From Propionibacteriaceae bacterium (GTDB taxonomy: Bacteria > Actinomycetota > Actinomycetes > Propionibacteriales > Propionibacteriaceae): a stretch of DNA of 6,462 nucleotides. The notes beneath the pieces are model-generated. The model did no database searches, was not told the origin of the DNA, and worked only from the letters and a program-made list of their open reading frames with translations. Position 1 is the stretch's first letter; each line of letters starts with the position of its first letter. Where the stretch lies: contig JAUNRO010000183.1 in the NCBI GenBank assembly GCA_030544185.1, positions 1-6,462 of the forward strand, written 5' to 3'. The translations under genes were made by a program, and so were the position numbers. Positions 1 through 5,411 of the stretch are shown here, one piece after another.

Positions 1-65
1 CGAGGACCGGCGGTGCCAAGAACGGCGCCAGCAGCGGTGCGGCGTCCGCCTCCGCCAAGAGCTGA
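1..65 (+). CDS. C-terminal end of a protein, possibly FmdB-family zinc ribbon (5' partial)
   Basis: The frame with codons starting at position 3 ends in TGA at 63-65. It encodes about 20 residues made almost only of Gly, Ala, Ser, Lys and Thr, with G or C at nearly every third position. That is typical of a disordered C-terminal tail. Actinobacterial FmdB-type small zinc-ribbon proteins (the Rv0991c/Ruc type) end in such Ser/Gly/Ala-rich tails, and they are often encoded just before an SAF-domain gene and mscL, which are the next + strand genes here. The identity is therefore an inference from tail composition and gene order. The zinc-binding cysteines would lie outside the window. Any other gene with a low-complexity tail would look the same. 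Confidence 0.5.
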   Translation, partial: RTGGAKNGASSGAASASAKS

Positions 66-92
66 TCGCACACCCTCGCGCGAAACCCGCGT

Positions 93-140
93 CCACGAGA
101 GCCTCCGGCGACCCACTCCACCAGCCCACGAGAGCCTCCG
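93..140. repeat. Short direct repeat, 33-bp period
   Basis: The 15-mer CCACGAGAGCCTCCG occurs at 93-107 and again at 126-140. The bases between and after are similar (cgac...ccac / cgac...caca). It lies 28 bp after the stop of the upstream gene. Two copies only; no function is evident. Confidence 0.6.
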
Positions 141-150
141 CCGACTCACA

Positions 151-227
151 CGCGCAATTTCGTGCAGGAATCGGGGGTGCAACTGGATAGTGCAGATGCA
201 CCCCCGATCTACGCACGAAAATACGCG
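151..227. repeat. Long imperfect inverted repeat (hairpin / palindromic element)
   Basis: The arms at 158-181 and 197-220 are complementary at 20 of 24 positions. All four mismatches are clustered as a 4x4 internal loop. The outer bases 151-157 and 221-227 add weaker pairing, including a CGCG/CGCG match. The core is TCGGGGGTGCA paired with TGCACCCCCGA around a 15-nt loop. No T-tract follows on either strand, so this is not a standard intrinsic terminator. It could still end transcription of the upstream gene 85 bp away, or be a dispersed REP-like palindrome. Confidence 0.7.
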
Positions 228-282
228 CCCCCGCCCCGTCCACCACACGCTCACCCATGCTGATGCACACGACGCGGCTGGT

Positions 283-456
283 GAGCTCCAGACCGGCATC
301 CAGCGTGTCCACCGCGCACCGAGCTTGCCTTGCTGGGCACGCTGAGTGGACCAAGACACGCTGAACAACAAAGACCCACCCAAGAAGACACGCTGAGCCC
401 CACAACCACACGCCGAGTCGGACCGACACACGCTGAGCGGGCGAAAACACGCTGGA
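283..456. repeat. Repeat block A: 19-20 bp CACGCTG-core repeats (first copy of a large direct repeat)
   Basis: This block is closely similar to 959-1131, at an offset of 675-676 bp. A long identical stretch runs from the shared GAGCTTGCCTTGCTGGGCAC (321-340 in A, 996-1015 in B). Within it the core CACGCTG or CACGCCG starts at 338, 357, 389, 409, 429 and 448, giving spacings of 19, 32, 20, 20 and 19 bp. The C module begins immediately after the last unit. The copies abut without unique spacers, so this is an iteron- or minisatellite-like array and not CRISPR. Confidence 0.75.
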
Positions 457-457
457 C

Positions 458-573
458 GAGATAGCAGCAGACATGACCGATCCCAGCGCCTCACACTTTC
501 CGCGAGCCCGGCCCCGCGCAGGACCACAGCGCACCACCAGAGACGACCGTGACCCACCACCACAACAACCCGT
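458..573. repeat. First C module of the 175-bp repeat family (diverged, partial unit)
   Basis: It begins GAGATAGCAGCAGACATGAC, and the rest matches 634-748 and 809-923, including CAGCGCCTCACACTTTCC and the CACCACCAGAGACGACCGTG segment. It carries more substitutions than the later copies and a 1-nt length difference: the offset to the next GAGATAG is 176, against 175 between the next two. It is therefore an older copy. Confidence 0.75.
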
Positions 574-748
574 ATGAGTCTCACCCGCCCAGCGGGTCAA
601 ACCCATACGCACACGAAGTGGGCGATCCTCGGCGAGATAGCCGCAAACATGACCCATTCCAGCGCCTCACACTTTCCGGAACCCCGGCCCGCGCAGGACC
701 ACACCGCACCACCAGAGACGACCGTGACCCACCACCACAACAACGCCC
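574..748. repeat. 175-bp tandem repeat, unit 1
   Basis: The unit starts ATGAGTCTCACCCG and has an E module (574-633) and a C module (634-748). It differs from 749-923 only at 588 (C against A at 763) and 747 (C against G at 922). The E module contains the small perfect inverted repeat ACCCGC-CCA-GCGGGT. A + strand open frame crosses the junction, but its sequence is His/Thr/Pro-rich and follows the repeat, so it is not called as a gene. Confidence 0.9.
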
Positions 749-923
749 ATGAGTCTCACCCGACCAGCGGGTCAAACCCATACGCACACGAAGTGGGCGA
801 TCCTCGGCGAGATAGCCGCAAACATGACCCATTCCAGCGCCTCACACTTTCCGGAACCCCGGCCCGCGCAGGACCACACCGCACCACCAGAGACGACCGT
901 GACCCACCACCACAACAACGCGC
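749..923. repeat. 175-bp tandem repeat, unit 2
   Basis: This unit matches unit 1 at 173 of 175 positions. One of the two changes (763 A) breaks the ACCCGC/GCGGGT inverted repeat. Such identity in a non-coding tandem repeat indicates recent duplication or ongoing homogenisation. Confidence 0.9.
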
Positions 924-958
924 ATGAATCTCACCCGCCCAGCAGGTCAACCCCATAC
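924..958. repeat. Partial third E module of the 175-bp repeat
   Basis: It begins ATGAATCTCACCCGCCCAGC, one base different from the start of the earlier units over the first 14 bases. The match continues to about 958 (CCCATACG), where the sequence switches abruptly into repeat block B. The truncation point marks a recombination junction. Confidence 0.75.
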
Positions 959-1240
959 GAGGTCCAGGCCGGCATCAGCGTGCCCAAGGCGCACCGAGCT
1001 TGCCTTGCTGGGCACGCTGAGTGGACCAAGACACGCTGGGTAAGAAAGACCCACCCAGGAAGGCACGCTGAGCCCCACAACCACAAGCTGAGTCGGGCTG
1101 ACACACGCTGGGCGGGCGAAAACACGCTGGATGAAGGCGCGCCGAGTCGGGTGAACGCACGCGGAGTGGGGCTGACGCACGCTGGATGGCTGACGCCTGC
1201 GGAGTAGGTGAACGCACGCTGGACGGGTCAATGCACGCTG
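959..1240. repeat. Repeat block B: extended 19-20 bp CACGCTG-core array
   Basis: Positions 959-1131 repeat block A. The array then continues for several more units. Core starts (CACGCTG or close variants) are at about 1013, 1032, 1064, 1084, 1104, 1123, 1139, 1158, 1178, 1196, 1215 and 1234. Spacing is mostly 18-20 bp, with one 32-bp and one 16-bp step. An approximate unit is CACGCTGGRYGGGTGAACG. The regular step of about two helical turns puts every core on roughly the same face of the DNA, as in protein-binding iterons, but no binder is known. Confidence 0.75.
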
Positions 1241-1243
1241 GGT

Positions 1244-1275
1244 GAGCTAGCCGCAGACGTGACCGATTCCACCGG
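1244..1275. repeat. Degenerate fourth C module
   Basis: GAGCTAGCCGCAGACGTGAC followed by CGATTCCA resembles the starts of the C modules at 458, 634 and 809 (GAGATAGCCGCAAACATGAC, then CCATTCCA). Similarity fades after about 1275. Like the first C module, it directly follows a CACGCTG block, so block-then-C is a recurring order. Confidence 0.55.
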
Positions 1276-1284
1276 CCGCACTGC

Positions 1285-1321
1285 TGTGGACAACCCCAGT
1301 CTGAGTCACCCCTGTGGATGG
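1285..1321. promoter_or_regulatory. DnaA-box-like pair
   Basis: TGTGGACAA at 1285-1293 is the exact reverse complement of TTGTCCACA, the DnaA box described for high-GC actinobacteria. TGTGGATGG at 1313-1321, 28 bp on and in the same orientation, is a weaker relative. They lie between the repeat array and the SAF gene. Two sites alone do not make an origin, and chance occurrence is possible. Confidence 0.3.
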
Positions 1322-1360
1322 TGATGGCACGAATTCGGCCGGACCACGCATGGTGTCGGC

Positions 1361-2035
1361 ATGCATCCTCCTGCGCGCACGCCGGCCCTGTTCCGCCCCC
1401 GCCGCCCCGGACCGTTCGCCGCCCTCGGCCGAGCCGTGTCATGGCATCGCCGCAAGCTGGCCGTGCTCGCTGCGATAGCGGCGGTGCTCTGCACCGTCTC
1501 GGCGCTGTCGCCGGCCGAACCGGCGAGCGTGCCGGTCGTCGTGACGGCTCGGGACCTCGACGGCGGGCGCCCGCTGGCCGAGGCGGATCTCACCGTGGCC
1601 CGCTTCCCCGCGGCGCTGGCGCCCGCGGACGCAATCGCGGATCCCGGCGAGGTGCACGATCGGGTGCTGATCACCAGCGTGGGTGCCGGCACGCCGGTGA
1701 CACGCCGATCGGTGGTGGCGCCGCGGGGATTCACGCCAGGAGCCGGACAGGCGATGGTGCCGGTCCGGCTCGATGATCCGGCGGTCGTCGGGTTGCTGCG
1801 GGTGGGCGACGTCATCGACGTCCTGGCCACTGCCGCCGACGGTTCACCGGCCCGCGAGATCGCTGTGGGAGCACGCATCCTCGCCTTTCCCGATGCTGCG
1901 GAGGCCGATGGGCCCCTCGGCGTGACGGCCGGATCCGGCCCGGGCCGACTGGTGCTGCTGGAGACCTCGACGACTGCAGCCGCGGAGCTGGTCCGCGCAC
2001 AGGGGCGGGACCGACTGGCGGTCATCTTGCGATAA
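1361..2035 (+). CDS. SAF-domain (CpaB/RcpC-like) membrane-anchored protein
   Basis: The protein has 224 residues. Residues 1-31 form an Arg/Pro-rich cytoplasmic N-terminus. One hydrophobic helix spans about 32-50 (KLAVLAAIAAVLCTVSAL). An SAF-type domain follows at about 57-119 (VPVVVTARDLDGGRPLAEADL, later GTPVTRRSVV), then a CpaB/RcpC-like region at about 131-224 (VPVRLDDPAVVGLLRVGDVIDVLA). SAF proteins of this type are related to the periplasmic Flp-pilus assembly factor CpaB, but no pilus gene is present here, and in actinobacteria stand-alone copies next to mscL have no settled role. ATG 1361 has no clear Shine-Dalgarno sequence. No other start codon exists upstream before the in-frame stop at 1322; GTG 1436, just before the membrane helix, is an alternative start. 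It probably shares direction, but not necessarily a transcript, with mscL 115 bp downstream. Confidence 0.85.
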   Translation: MHPPARTPALFRPRRPGPFAALGRAVSWHRRKLAVLAAIAAVLCTVSALSPAEPASVPVVVTARDLDGGRPLAEADLTVARFPAALAPADAIADPGEVHDRVLITSVGAGTPVTRRSVVAPRGFTPGAGQAMVPVRLDDPAVVGLLRVGDVIDVLATAADGSPAREIAVGARILAFPDAAEADGPLGVTAGSGPGRLVLLETSTTAAAELVRAQGRDRLAVILR

Positions 2036-2076
2036 GGCCCCGAAACGCGGATGCGAACAATCGCCATTTCCGCTGC

Positions 2077-2082
2077 TAAGGT
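2077..2082 (+). promoter_or_regulatory. Candidate -10 element for mscL
   Basis: GCTAAGGT contains TAAGGT, which fits the actinobacterial TANNNT -10 pattern. It lies about 70 bp upstream of the mscL start in a 115-bp gap. No convincing -35 box is visible, so this is a weak call. Confidence 0.3.
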
Positions 2083-2150
2083 GCTCGAGGCCTTGAGCCC
2101 CCCGGACCTGCGACCCAGGCCCGGGAAGCAAGACATCACTAGGAGACACC

Positions 2151-2513
2151 GTGGGTGGTTTCAAAGACTTCATCATGAAGGGCAACCTCATCGAGCTTGC
2201 CACCGCATTCATCATGGGCACCGCGTTCGCTGAGGTCGTCAGCAGCTTCGCCCAGCTGCTGATGGACCTCATCGGCAAGGTCCTGCCGGTCGACCTCGAC
2301 GGCGGCAGCTTCAGCAGCACCGCCATCGCCGGCGTCAACGTCGGCGCCTTCCTGGCGGCACTGGTGAGCTTCCTGCTCATCGCCTTCGTGCTGTATTTCG
2401 CGATCGTCAAGCCGTATGAGTCCTACAAGAAGATGCGTGGCGTCGAGGCCGAATCCGGCGCCACCGACACCGAGCTCCTCACCGAGATCCGCGACCTGCT
2501 GGCCGGTCGCTGA
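2151..2513 (+). CDS. mscL: Large-conductance mechanosensitive channel MscL
   Basis: MscL opens under membrane tension to release solutes during hypo-osmotic shock. The family forms homopentamers in the cytoplasmic membrane. The protein is 120 residues, slightly shorter than E. coli MscL (136). It shows the amphipathic N-terminus (GGFKDFIMKGNLIELA), TM1 at about 12-40 with the family-typical AFIMGTAFAEVVSS segment, a short periplasmic loop (41-65), TM2 at about 66-88, the KPYESYKKM charged segment after TM2, and a C-terminal helix (about 104-118) matching the cytoplasmic bundle. The GTG start is fixed by AGGAG at 2141-2145, five bases upstream. A strong hairpin follows the stop after about 25 bp. 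Confidence 0.95.
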   Translation: MGGFKDFIMKGNLIELATAFIMGTAFAEVVSSFAQLLMDLIGKVLPVDLDGGSFSSTAIAGVNVGAFLAALVSFLLIAFVLYFAIVKPYESYKKMRGVEAESGATDTELLTEIRDLLAGR

Positions 2514-2538
2514 GGAAGCAATCTCATCCGCACACAGC

Positions 2539-2575
2539 ACAGGACCCCACCACCACGCCGGTGATGGGGTCCTGT
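2539..2575. terminator. Symmetrical hairpin terminator between convergent genes
   Basis: ACAGGACCCCA (2539-2549) pairs perfectly with TGGGGTCCTGT (2565-2575). After one C-A mismatch, CACC/GGTG extends the stem around a 5-nt loop. It lies between the end of mscL (+) and the end of the small gene on the - strand, where a bidirectional terminator is expected. There is no long T-tract on either side. Confidence 0.75.
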
Positions 2576-2585
2576 CGAGTCCGGC

Positions 2586-2936
2586 TCATCCCCAGGGCGG
2601 GGGCGGGTCGGCCATGCGCCGACGCGCGGGGGCGGGGGGCGCCGGGCGGGCAACCCGCGGGACCTGCGGGGCCGCTTGATTGCGGCGGACACGGTCCGCC
2701 ACCGCGGCCGCAAATTGCGCAGGACCCAGCTCCCGCACCCAGGCGACCGGCACCTGTCGCCGCGACCTCGCGGCGGCGAGGCGGGCCGGGCTCCAGCCGG
2801 CGGCGGCGAGGTCGGCCAGCATCTGCCCAGGCTCGGGTGGCCCGTCGCTGGGCACCGCACCCGGCGGTGGATCGATTCGCTCGCCCGTCAGGGCGTACGC
2901 CAAGGCAATCCACCAGCCAACGGGAGCGTCGCTCAC
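2586..2936 (-). CDS. Small hypothetical protein translationally coupled to UGPase
   Basis: I do not recognise this 116-residue protein. Its GTG start (2936-2934) overlaps the UGPase TGA stop (2935-2933) in a GTGA arrangement, which strongly suggests translational coupling in one operon. Visible features are a tryptophan-containing N-terminal helix (VGWWIALAYALTGE), a Pro/Gly/Asp linker (about 22-37), two Ala/Arg-rich predicted helices (LADLAAAGWSPARLAAARSR and WVRELGPAQFAAAVADRVRR), and a Pro/Ala/Arg-rich tail ending PPPPWG. There is no signal peptide, membrane helix or cysteine pair, so it is probably a small soluble protein with a disordered C-terminus. Other frames are also open here because of high GC, so the overlap with UGPase is the main evidence that it is real. 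Confidence 0.6.
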   Translation of the reverse strand: MSDAPVGWWIALAYALTGERIDPPPGAVPSDGPPEPGQMLADLAAAGWSPARLAAARSRRQVPVAWVRELGPAQFAAAVADRVRRNQAAPQVPRVARPAPPAPARRRMADPPPPWG

Positions 2937-4318
2937 AGACCCTCGATGGTGGCACCCGACTCGACCTCGGCCGGGTCGCCCGCATCCTCCAGCTCCACGC
3001 GTCCGGTGATGCGGACGCCCTCCCCGAACGTCCAGTCGCCCTTGACCGTGAGGGCCTCGGCATCACGCAGCGACGGCGCGCCCTTGGGGAACCGCTGGTC
3101 GAAGTCGTCGATGCGCTTGTAATAACGGTCGTCGAGATCGACCAGACACGGCTTCTCCGCCACGAGGCTGACCAACCCGTCGGCGCCGATCGCATAGGCG
3201 TCGGAGCGCAGCAACAGCAGATCGTTGGTCGTCTTCACCGGCAGGAATCGCGAGCGCGGCACCCCGATGGCGGTGGCGCCCTCGAACACCTCGACCGCGG
3301 CCCCCATGGCCGTCTCGATCTGGAAGACCTCCGGCGAACCCGAGTCGCCCGGATCAACGGTCTTGGCGTTGCGGATCAGCGGCAGCCCCAGGACCCCATC
3401 GCGCTCTTTGAGGACCTCCGCCAGCTGCGCCAGATCCCACCACAGCGTGTTGGTGGAGAACCACCGGTGCCGGGTCTCGTCAGTGAAGTGATCCAGGTCC
3501 TCCTCGGCCGTCTGGGCGACCTCGCGCAGGATCAGCCGACCGTCGGCGCGCCGCACGGCCAAGTGGCCGCCCTTGCGGTCGGCCTTGGTCCGCGCACACA
3601 CCTCGATGGCGAACGGCGCGCCCGTCGCGGCGAACCAGCCGGCCAGGCGCGGATCGGGCGTGGCGCCGAGGTTGTCGGAGTTGGCGACCAGCGCATAACG
3701 GAAGCCGTGCTCCAGCAGCTGATCGAGCAGGCCGGAGCCCAGCATCGACGGATAGATGTCGCCGTGCCCGGGCGGGCACCACTCGAGCTCCGGGTCATCG
3801 GGCCAGTCGACGGGGGTCAGGTCGTCGCGCCGCAGCTTCGGTTCGGAACTCTGCATGAAGTCCAGCGGCAGCCCGTCCACCACCAGATCCTCGTGCGCGG
3901 CCAGGGCGGCCAGGCTGTCGTCCCGGGTCCGGAACGAGTTCATGAGGATGAGCGGCAGGCGCACCCCGTGCTCGATGCGCGTCGCGCGGACCTGGTCGAC
4001 GATCAGATCGAGGAACGTCTTCCCCTCCGCCACGGGCAGCAGGGACTTGGCGTTGGTCATGCCCATCGAAGTCCCGAGCCCACCGTTGAGCCGGATCATC
4101 ACCGTGGCCGCGAGCGCCTGCTGCGCCTGTTCCGGCTCGACCGCCTGGTCGTCGAGAAGCGCGAGCGTGTCGACCGGCTCGATGTCAGCCTCCGCCACGA
4201 CGCCGGTGGCCCCCTCCTCCAGCTCGCGGTAATAATGCCGGAAGACCTCGATCGCGGCGCGGCTCACACCCTCCACCTGCATCTTCTCGGTCGCTCTCTG
4301 CAGTCCTTCAGCGCTCAC
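2933..4318 (-). CDS. UTP-glucose-1-phosphate uridylyltransferase, eukaryote-type UDPGP family
   Basis: It converts UTP and glucose-1-phosphate to UDP-glucose and pyrophosphate in the cytosol, supplying glycan, trehalose and cell-envelope synthesis. The 461-residue protein belongs to the UDPGP (UGP2-like) family and not to the bacterial GalU family. Landmarks are: the nucleotide-binding loop LNGGLGTSMG at 77-86 followed by the AKS lysine (about 91), CPPGHGDIYP at 181-190, NSDNLGATPD at 213-222, KGGH at 249-252, STNTLWWDL near 290-296 and FLPVKTTNDLL at 358-368. The C-terminal end (about 415-461: GDWTFGEGVRITGRVEL) fits the family's beta-helix. The GTG start at 4318 is preceded by AGAGAGG eight bases upstream. 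A longer in-frame start at 4429 would run into the tRNA gene and is rejected. The small gene downstream overlaps its stop. A family member acting on UDP-N-acetylhexosamine is possible, but the motifs fit UGPase better. Confidence 0.92.
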   Translation of the reverse strand: MSAEGLQRATEKMQVEGVSRAAIEVFRHYYRELEEGATGVVAEADIEPVDTLALLDDQAVEPEQAQQALAATVMIRLNGGLGTSMGMTNAKSLLPVAEGKTFLDLIVDQVRATRIEHGVRLPLILMNSFRTRDDSLAALAAHEDLVVDGLPLDFMQSSEPKLRRDDLTPVDWPDDPELEWCPPGHGDIYPSMLGSGLLDQLLEHGFRYALVANSDNLGATPDPRLAGWFAATGAPFAIEVCARTKADRKGGHLAVRRADGRLILREVAQTAEEDLDHFTDETRHRWFSTNTLWWDLAQLAEVLKERDGVLGLPLIRNAKTVDPGDSGSPEVFQIETAMGAAVEVFEGATAIGVPRSRFLPVKTTNDLLLLRSDAYAIGADGLVSLVAEKPCLVDLDDRYYKRIDDFDQRFPKGAPSLRDAEALTVKGDWTFGEGVRITGRVELEDAGDPAEVESGATIEGL

Positions 4319-4390
4319 TCGACTGGCCTCTCTCGTGTATTCAGCTGTTCCACTCCGGAGGTTACTTCGTGGCTCCGGCGGCTCGAACGC

Positions 4391-4396
4391 TAGGCT
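4391..4396 (+). promoter_or_regulatory. Candidate -10 element for tRNA-Arg
   Basis: TAGGCT fits TANNNT and lies 25 bases before the mature tRNA, leaving room for a short 5' leader. The -35 region is weak (TTCGTG around 4366). The UGPase promoter on the - strand must lie in the same 103-bp divergent gap (4319-4421). Confidence 0.4.
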
Positions 4397-4421
4397 TGCC
4401 CAGGCCGGTCGAAACAGGCAG

Positions 4422-4494
4422 GGCCCCATAGCTCAGGGGATAGAGCACCGCTCTCCTAAAGCGGGTGTCGTTGGTTCGAATCCAACTGGGGCCG
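4422..4494 (+). tRNA. tRNA-Arg (anticodon CCU)
   Basis: This is a complete 73-nt cloverleaf. The acceptor stem GGCCCCA pairs perfectly with TGGGGCC (4487-4493), followed by discriminator G (4494). The D-arm is GCTC-AGGGGATA-GAGC. The anticodon stem CCGCT/AGCGG carries loop CTCCTAA, giving anticodon CCT, which reads the AGG codon. The variable loop has 5 nt, and the T-arm is GTTGG-TTCGAAT-CCAAC. No CCA is encoded, so the 3' end must be added enzymatically. AGG is rare in high-GC genomes. The gene is divergent from UGPase, with about 100 bp between them. No repeat of its 3' end was found downstream in this window, so there is no sign of an integrated element. Confidence 0.97.
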
Positions 4495-4501
4495 CGACGC
4501 A

Positions 4502-4524
4502 GGACCCACTTGGCCTGAGGGTCC
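4502..4524 (+). terminator. Possible tRNA terminator hairpin
   Basis: GGACCC (4502-4507) pairs with GGGTCC (4519-4524) seven bases after the tRNA end, with an 11-nt loop. No T-tract follows, so the call is weak. Confidence 0.35.
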
Positions 4525-4571
4525 GGGTGAGGTCACCTGATCGGATGAGGATCTGCGGCGGCGACTCGCAT

Positions 4572-4594
4572 GGCCGTGAGACTTCTCACGGGCC
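4572..4594 (-). terminator. Hairpin at the stop of the membrane-protein gene
   Basis: GGCCGTGAG (4572-4580) pairs with CTCAC-G-GGCC (4585-4594), with one bulged G and a 4-nt loop. It overlaps the stop codon of the - strand gene at 4586-4588. No T-tract follows in the - strand direction. Confidence 0.3.
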
Positions 4595-5221
4595 GGCGAC
4601 CGGCACGGGCTCGGGCTTCGTCGAGCGTGCTCGTCGATAGCCCCTGATCACCAGCACGGCACCCACGAGCCCACCGATGACCAGCACGACACCAGTGACA
4701 TTGCTGGAGATCAGGGTCGGCGCGGGAAGGAAATCGGGTTGAGTAAACATGCCGAGCAGGAACGGCTCAACGCCCGCGGCAACGGGGACGACAAGCCGAG
4801 CAACGAGGCCCCACCTGTTCGCGCGGCGGGCGACTGACCCGACAAGCCCGAGTGGAGGCCCGAAAATGAGCGCGGCGAGGAACCATTGCCTGTTCGCAGC
4901 CCAGATTTCCCACCCTGCGGACCCGAACTCGTTGAGCCCCAATACCTGCCCGAGCCCGTAGTGCACAACGAGCGCCACCATGCCCGCTACGAGTCCGGCG
5001 AGAGCGGCGTGGACGGGACGTCGCACCAGCCAGCCGGCCAGGACGAGCATCCCGGCCCACACGGCTCCTGAGTTGACGATCTTGCTGACAGTGAACCGGA
5101 CCGCCAGGAACGCGTCTGCCTGACCGGACAGCTGGGCGATCGACGTGATGTTCGAGATCAGCGACACAACCCCGATGAATGCGGCTAGGACAATCATTCG
5201 GAACCACCCTGACCTCCACAC
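4586..5221 (-). CDS. Hypothetical six-helix membrane protein
   Basis: The protein has 211 residues and no family I can name. About six hydrophobic segments are visible, near residues 8-30, 49-67, 71-93, 111-130, 136-158 and 174-195. A short Arg/Lys/Pro-rich tail follows (YRRARSTKPEPVPVAGP). Positive charges (RR at 67-68, ARRANR at 131-136, RRAR at 196-199) suggest some loops face the cytoplasm. Possible functional residues inside or between helices are HY near 87, NEF near 97 and EPF near 152. The GTG at 5221 gives the longest form. ATG at 5197, directly before the first helix, is an equally plausible start, and neither has a strong Shine-Dalgarno. It stands alone: tRNA-Arg is downstream on the other strand and a 590-bp gap lies upstream. 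It is considered real because its hydrophobic pattern runs through the whole frame. Confidence 0.72.
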   Translation of the reverse strand: MWRSGWFRMIVLAAFIGVVSLISNITSIAQLSGQADAFLAVRFTVSKIVNSGAVWAGMLVLAGWLVRRPVHAALAGLVAGMVALVVHYGLGQVLGLNEFGSAGWEIWAANRQWFLAALIFGPPLGLVGSVARRANRWGLVARLVVPVAAGVEPFLLGMFTQPDFLPAPTLISSNVTGVVLVIGGLVGAVLVIRGYRRARSTKPEPVPVAGP

Positions 5222-5411
5222 GCAACGACCCTATCCGGCGTTAGCGGCAGCAGGCTGCCACCCGACGTGCTGTTCACCTGGCCTCCCTGTGGGCCGAGCC
5301 GGAGACACAGCGGGTGCACACAATCGCCAGTAGCGGCAAACCATCGGGACGAATGAGGGGGAACCAATCAGAGCCCCGGGCATTTAGCATATTCTGTTGG
5401 CTTAGGCAAGT

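Larger units (their letters stand above)
66..1360. other. Non-coding repeat-rich intergenic region (~1.3 kb)
   Basis: No convincing gene lies here. Open frames exist on both strands, but they are low-complexity (His/Thr/Pro/Arg-rich on +, Arg/Ser/Ala/Cys-rich on -), overlap in several frames and simply follow the DNA repeats. The content in order is: a 33-bp direct repeat, a long imperfect hairpin (151-227), repeat block A with a 19-20 bp periodicity (283-456), three copies of a C module (458-573, 634-748, 809-923) alternating with an E module, repeat block B (959-1240), and a worn fourth C module (1244-1275). A stretch with a DnaA-box-like 9-mer then leads to the SAF gene. The region separates two genes that are usually close together in related genomes. 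Confidence 0.75.

Noticed and set aside
338..1240. CRISPR array
   Set aside because: The 19-20 bp units abut one another with no unique spacers, the unit sequence is degenerate, and no cas gene is present.
549..1442. Several overlapping open frames on both strands in the repeat region
   Set aside because: They follow the DNA repeats, are low-complexity, lack ribosome-binding sites and overlap each other in different frames.
1306..2139. 277-codon open frame on the - strand
   Set aside because: It is antisense to the SAF-domain gene, is Ser/Arg/Ala/Thr-rich with no domain, and runs into the mscL leader.
2561..4393. 610-codon open frame on the + strand
   Set aside because: It is antisense to the well-supported UGPase and the small coupled gene. 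It reads as Arg/Gln/Asp/His-rich sequence without domains, a common high-GC antisense artefact.
4319..4429. N-terminal extension of UGPase to 4429
   Set aside because: It would overlap the tRNA-Arg gene and has no ribosome-binding site. GTG 4318 has one and gives a normal family length.
4422..5221. Genomic island integrated at tRNA-Arg
   Set aside because: No integrase and no repeat of the tRNA 3' end were found downstream in this window.
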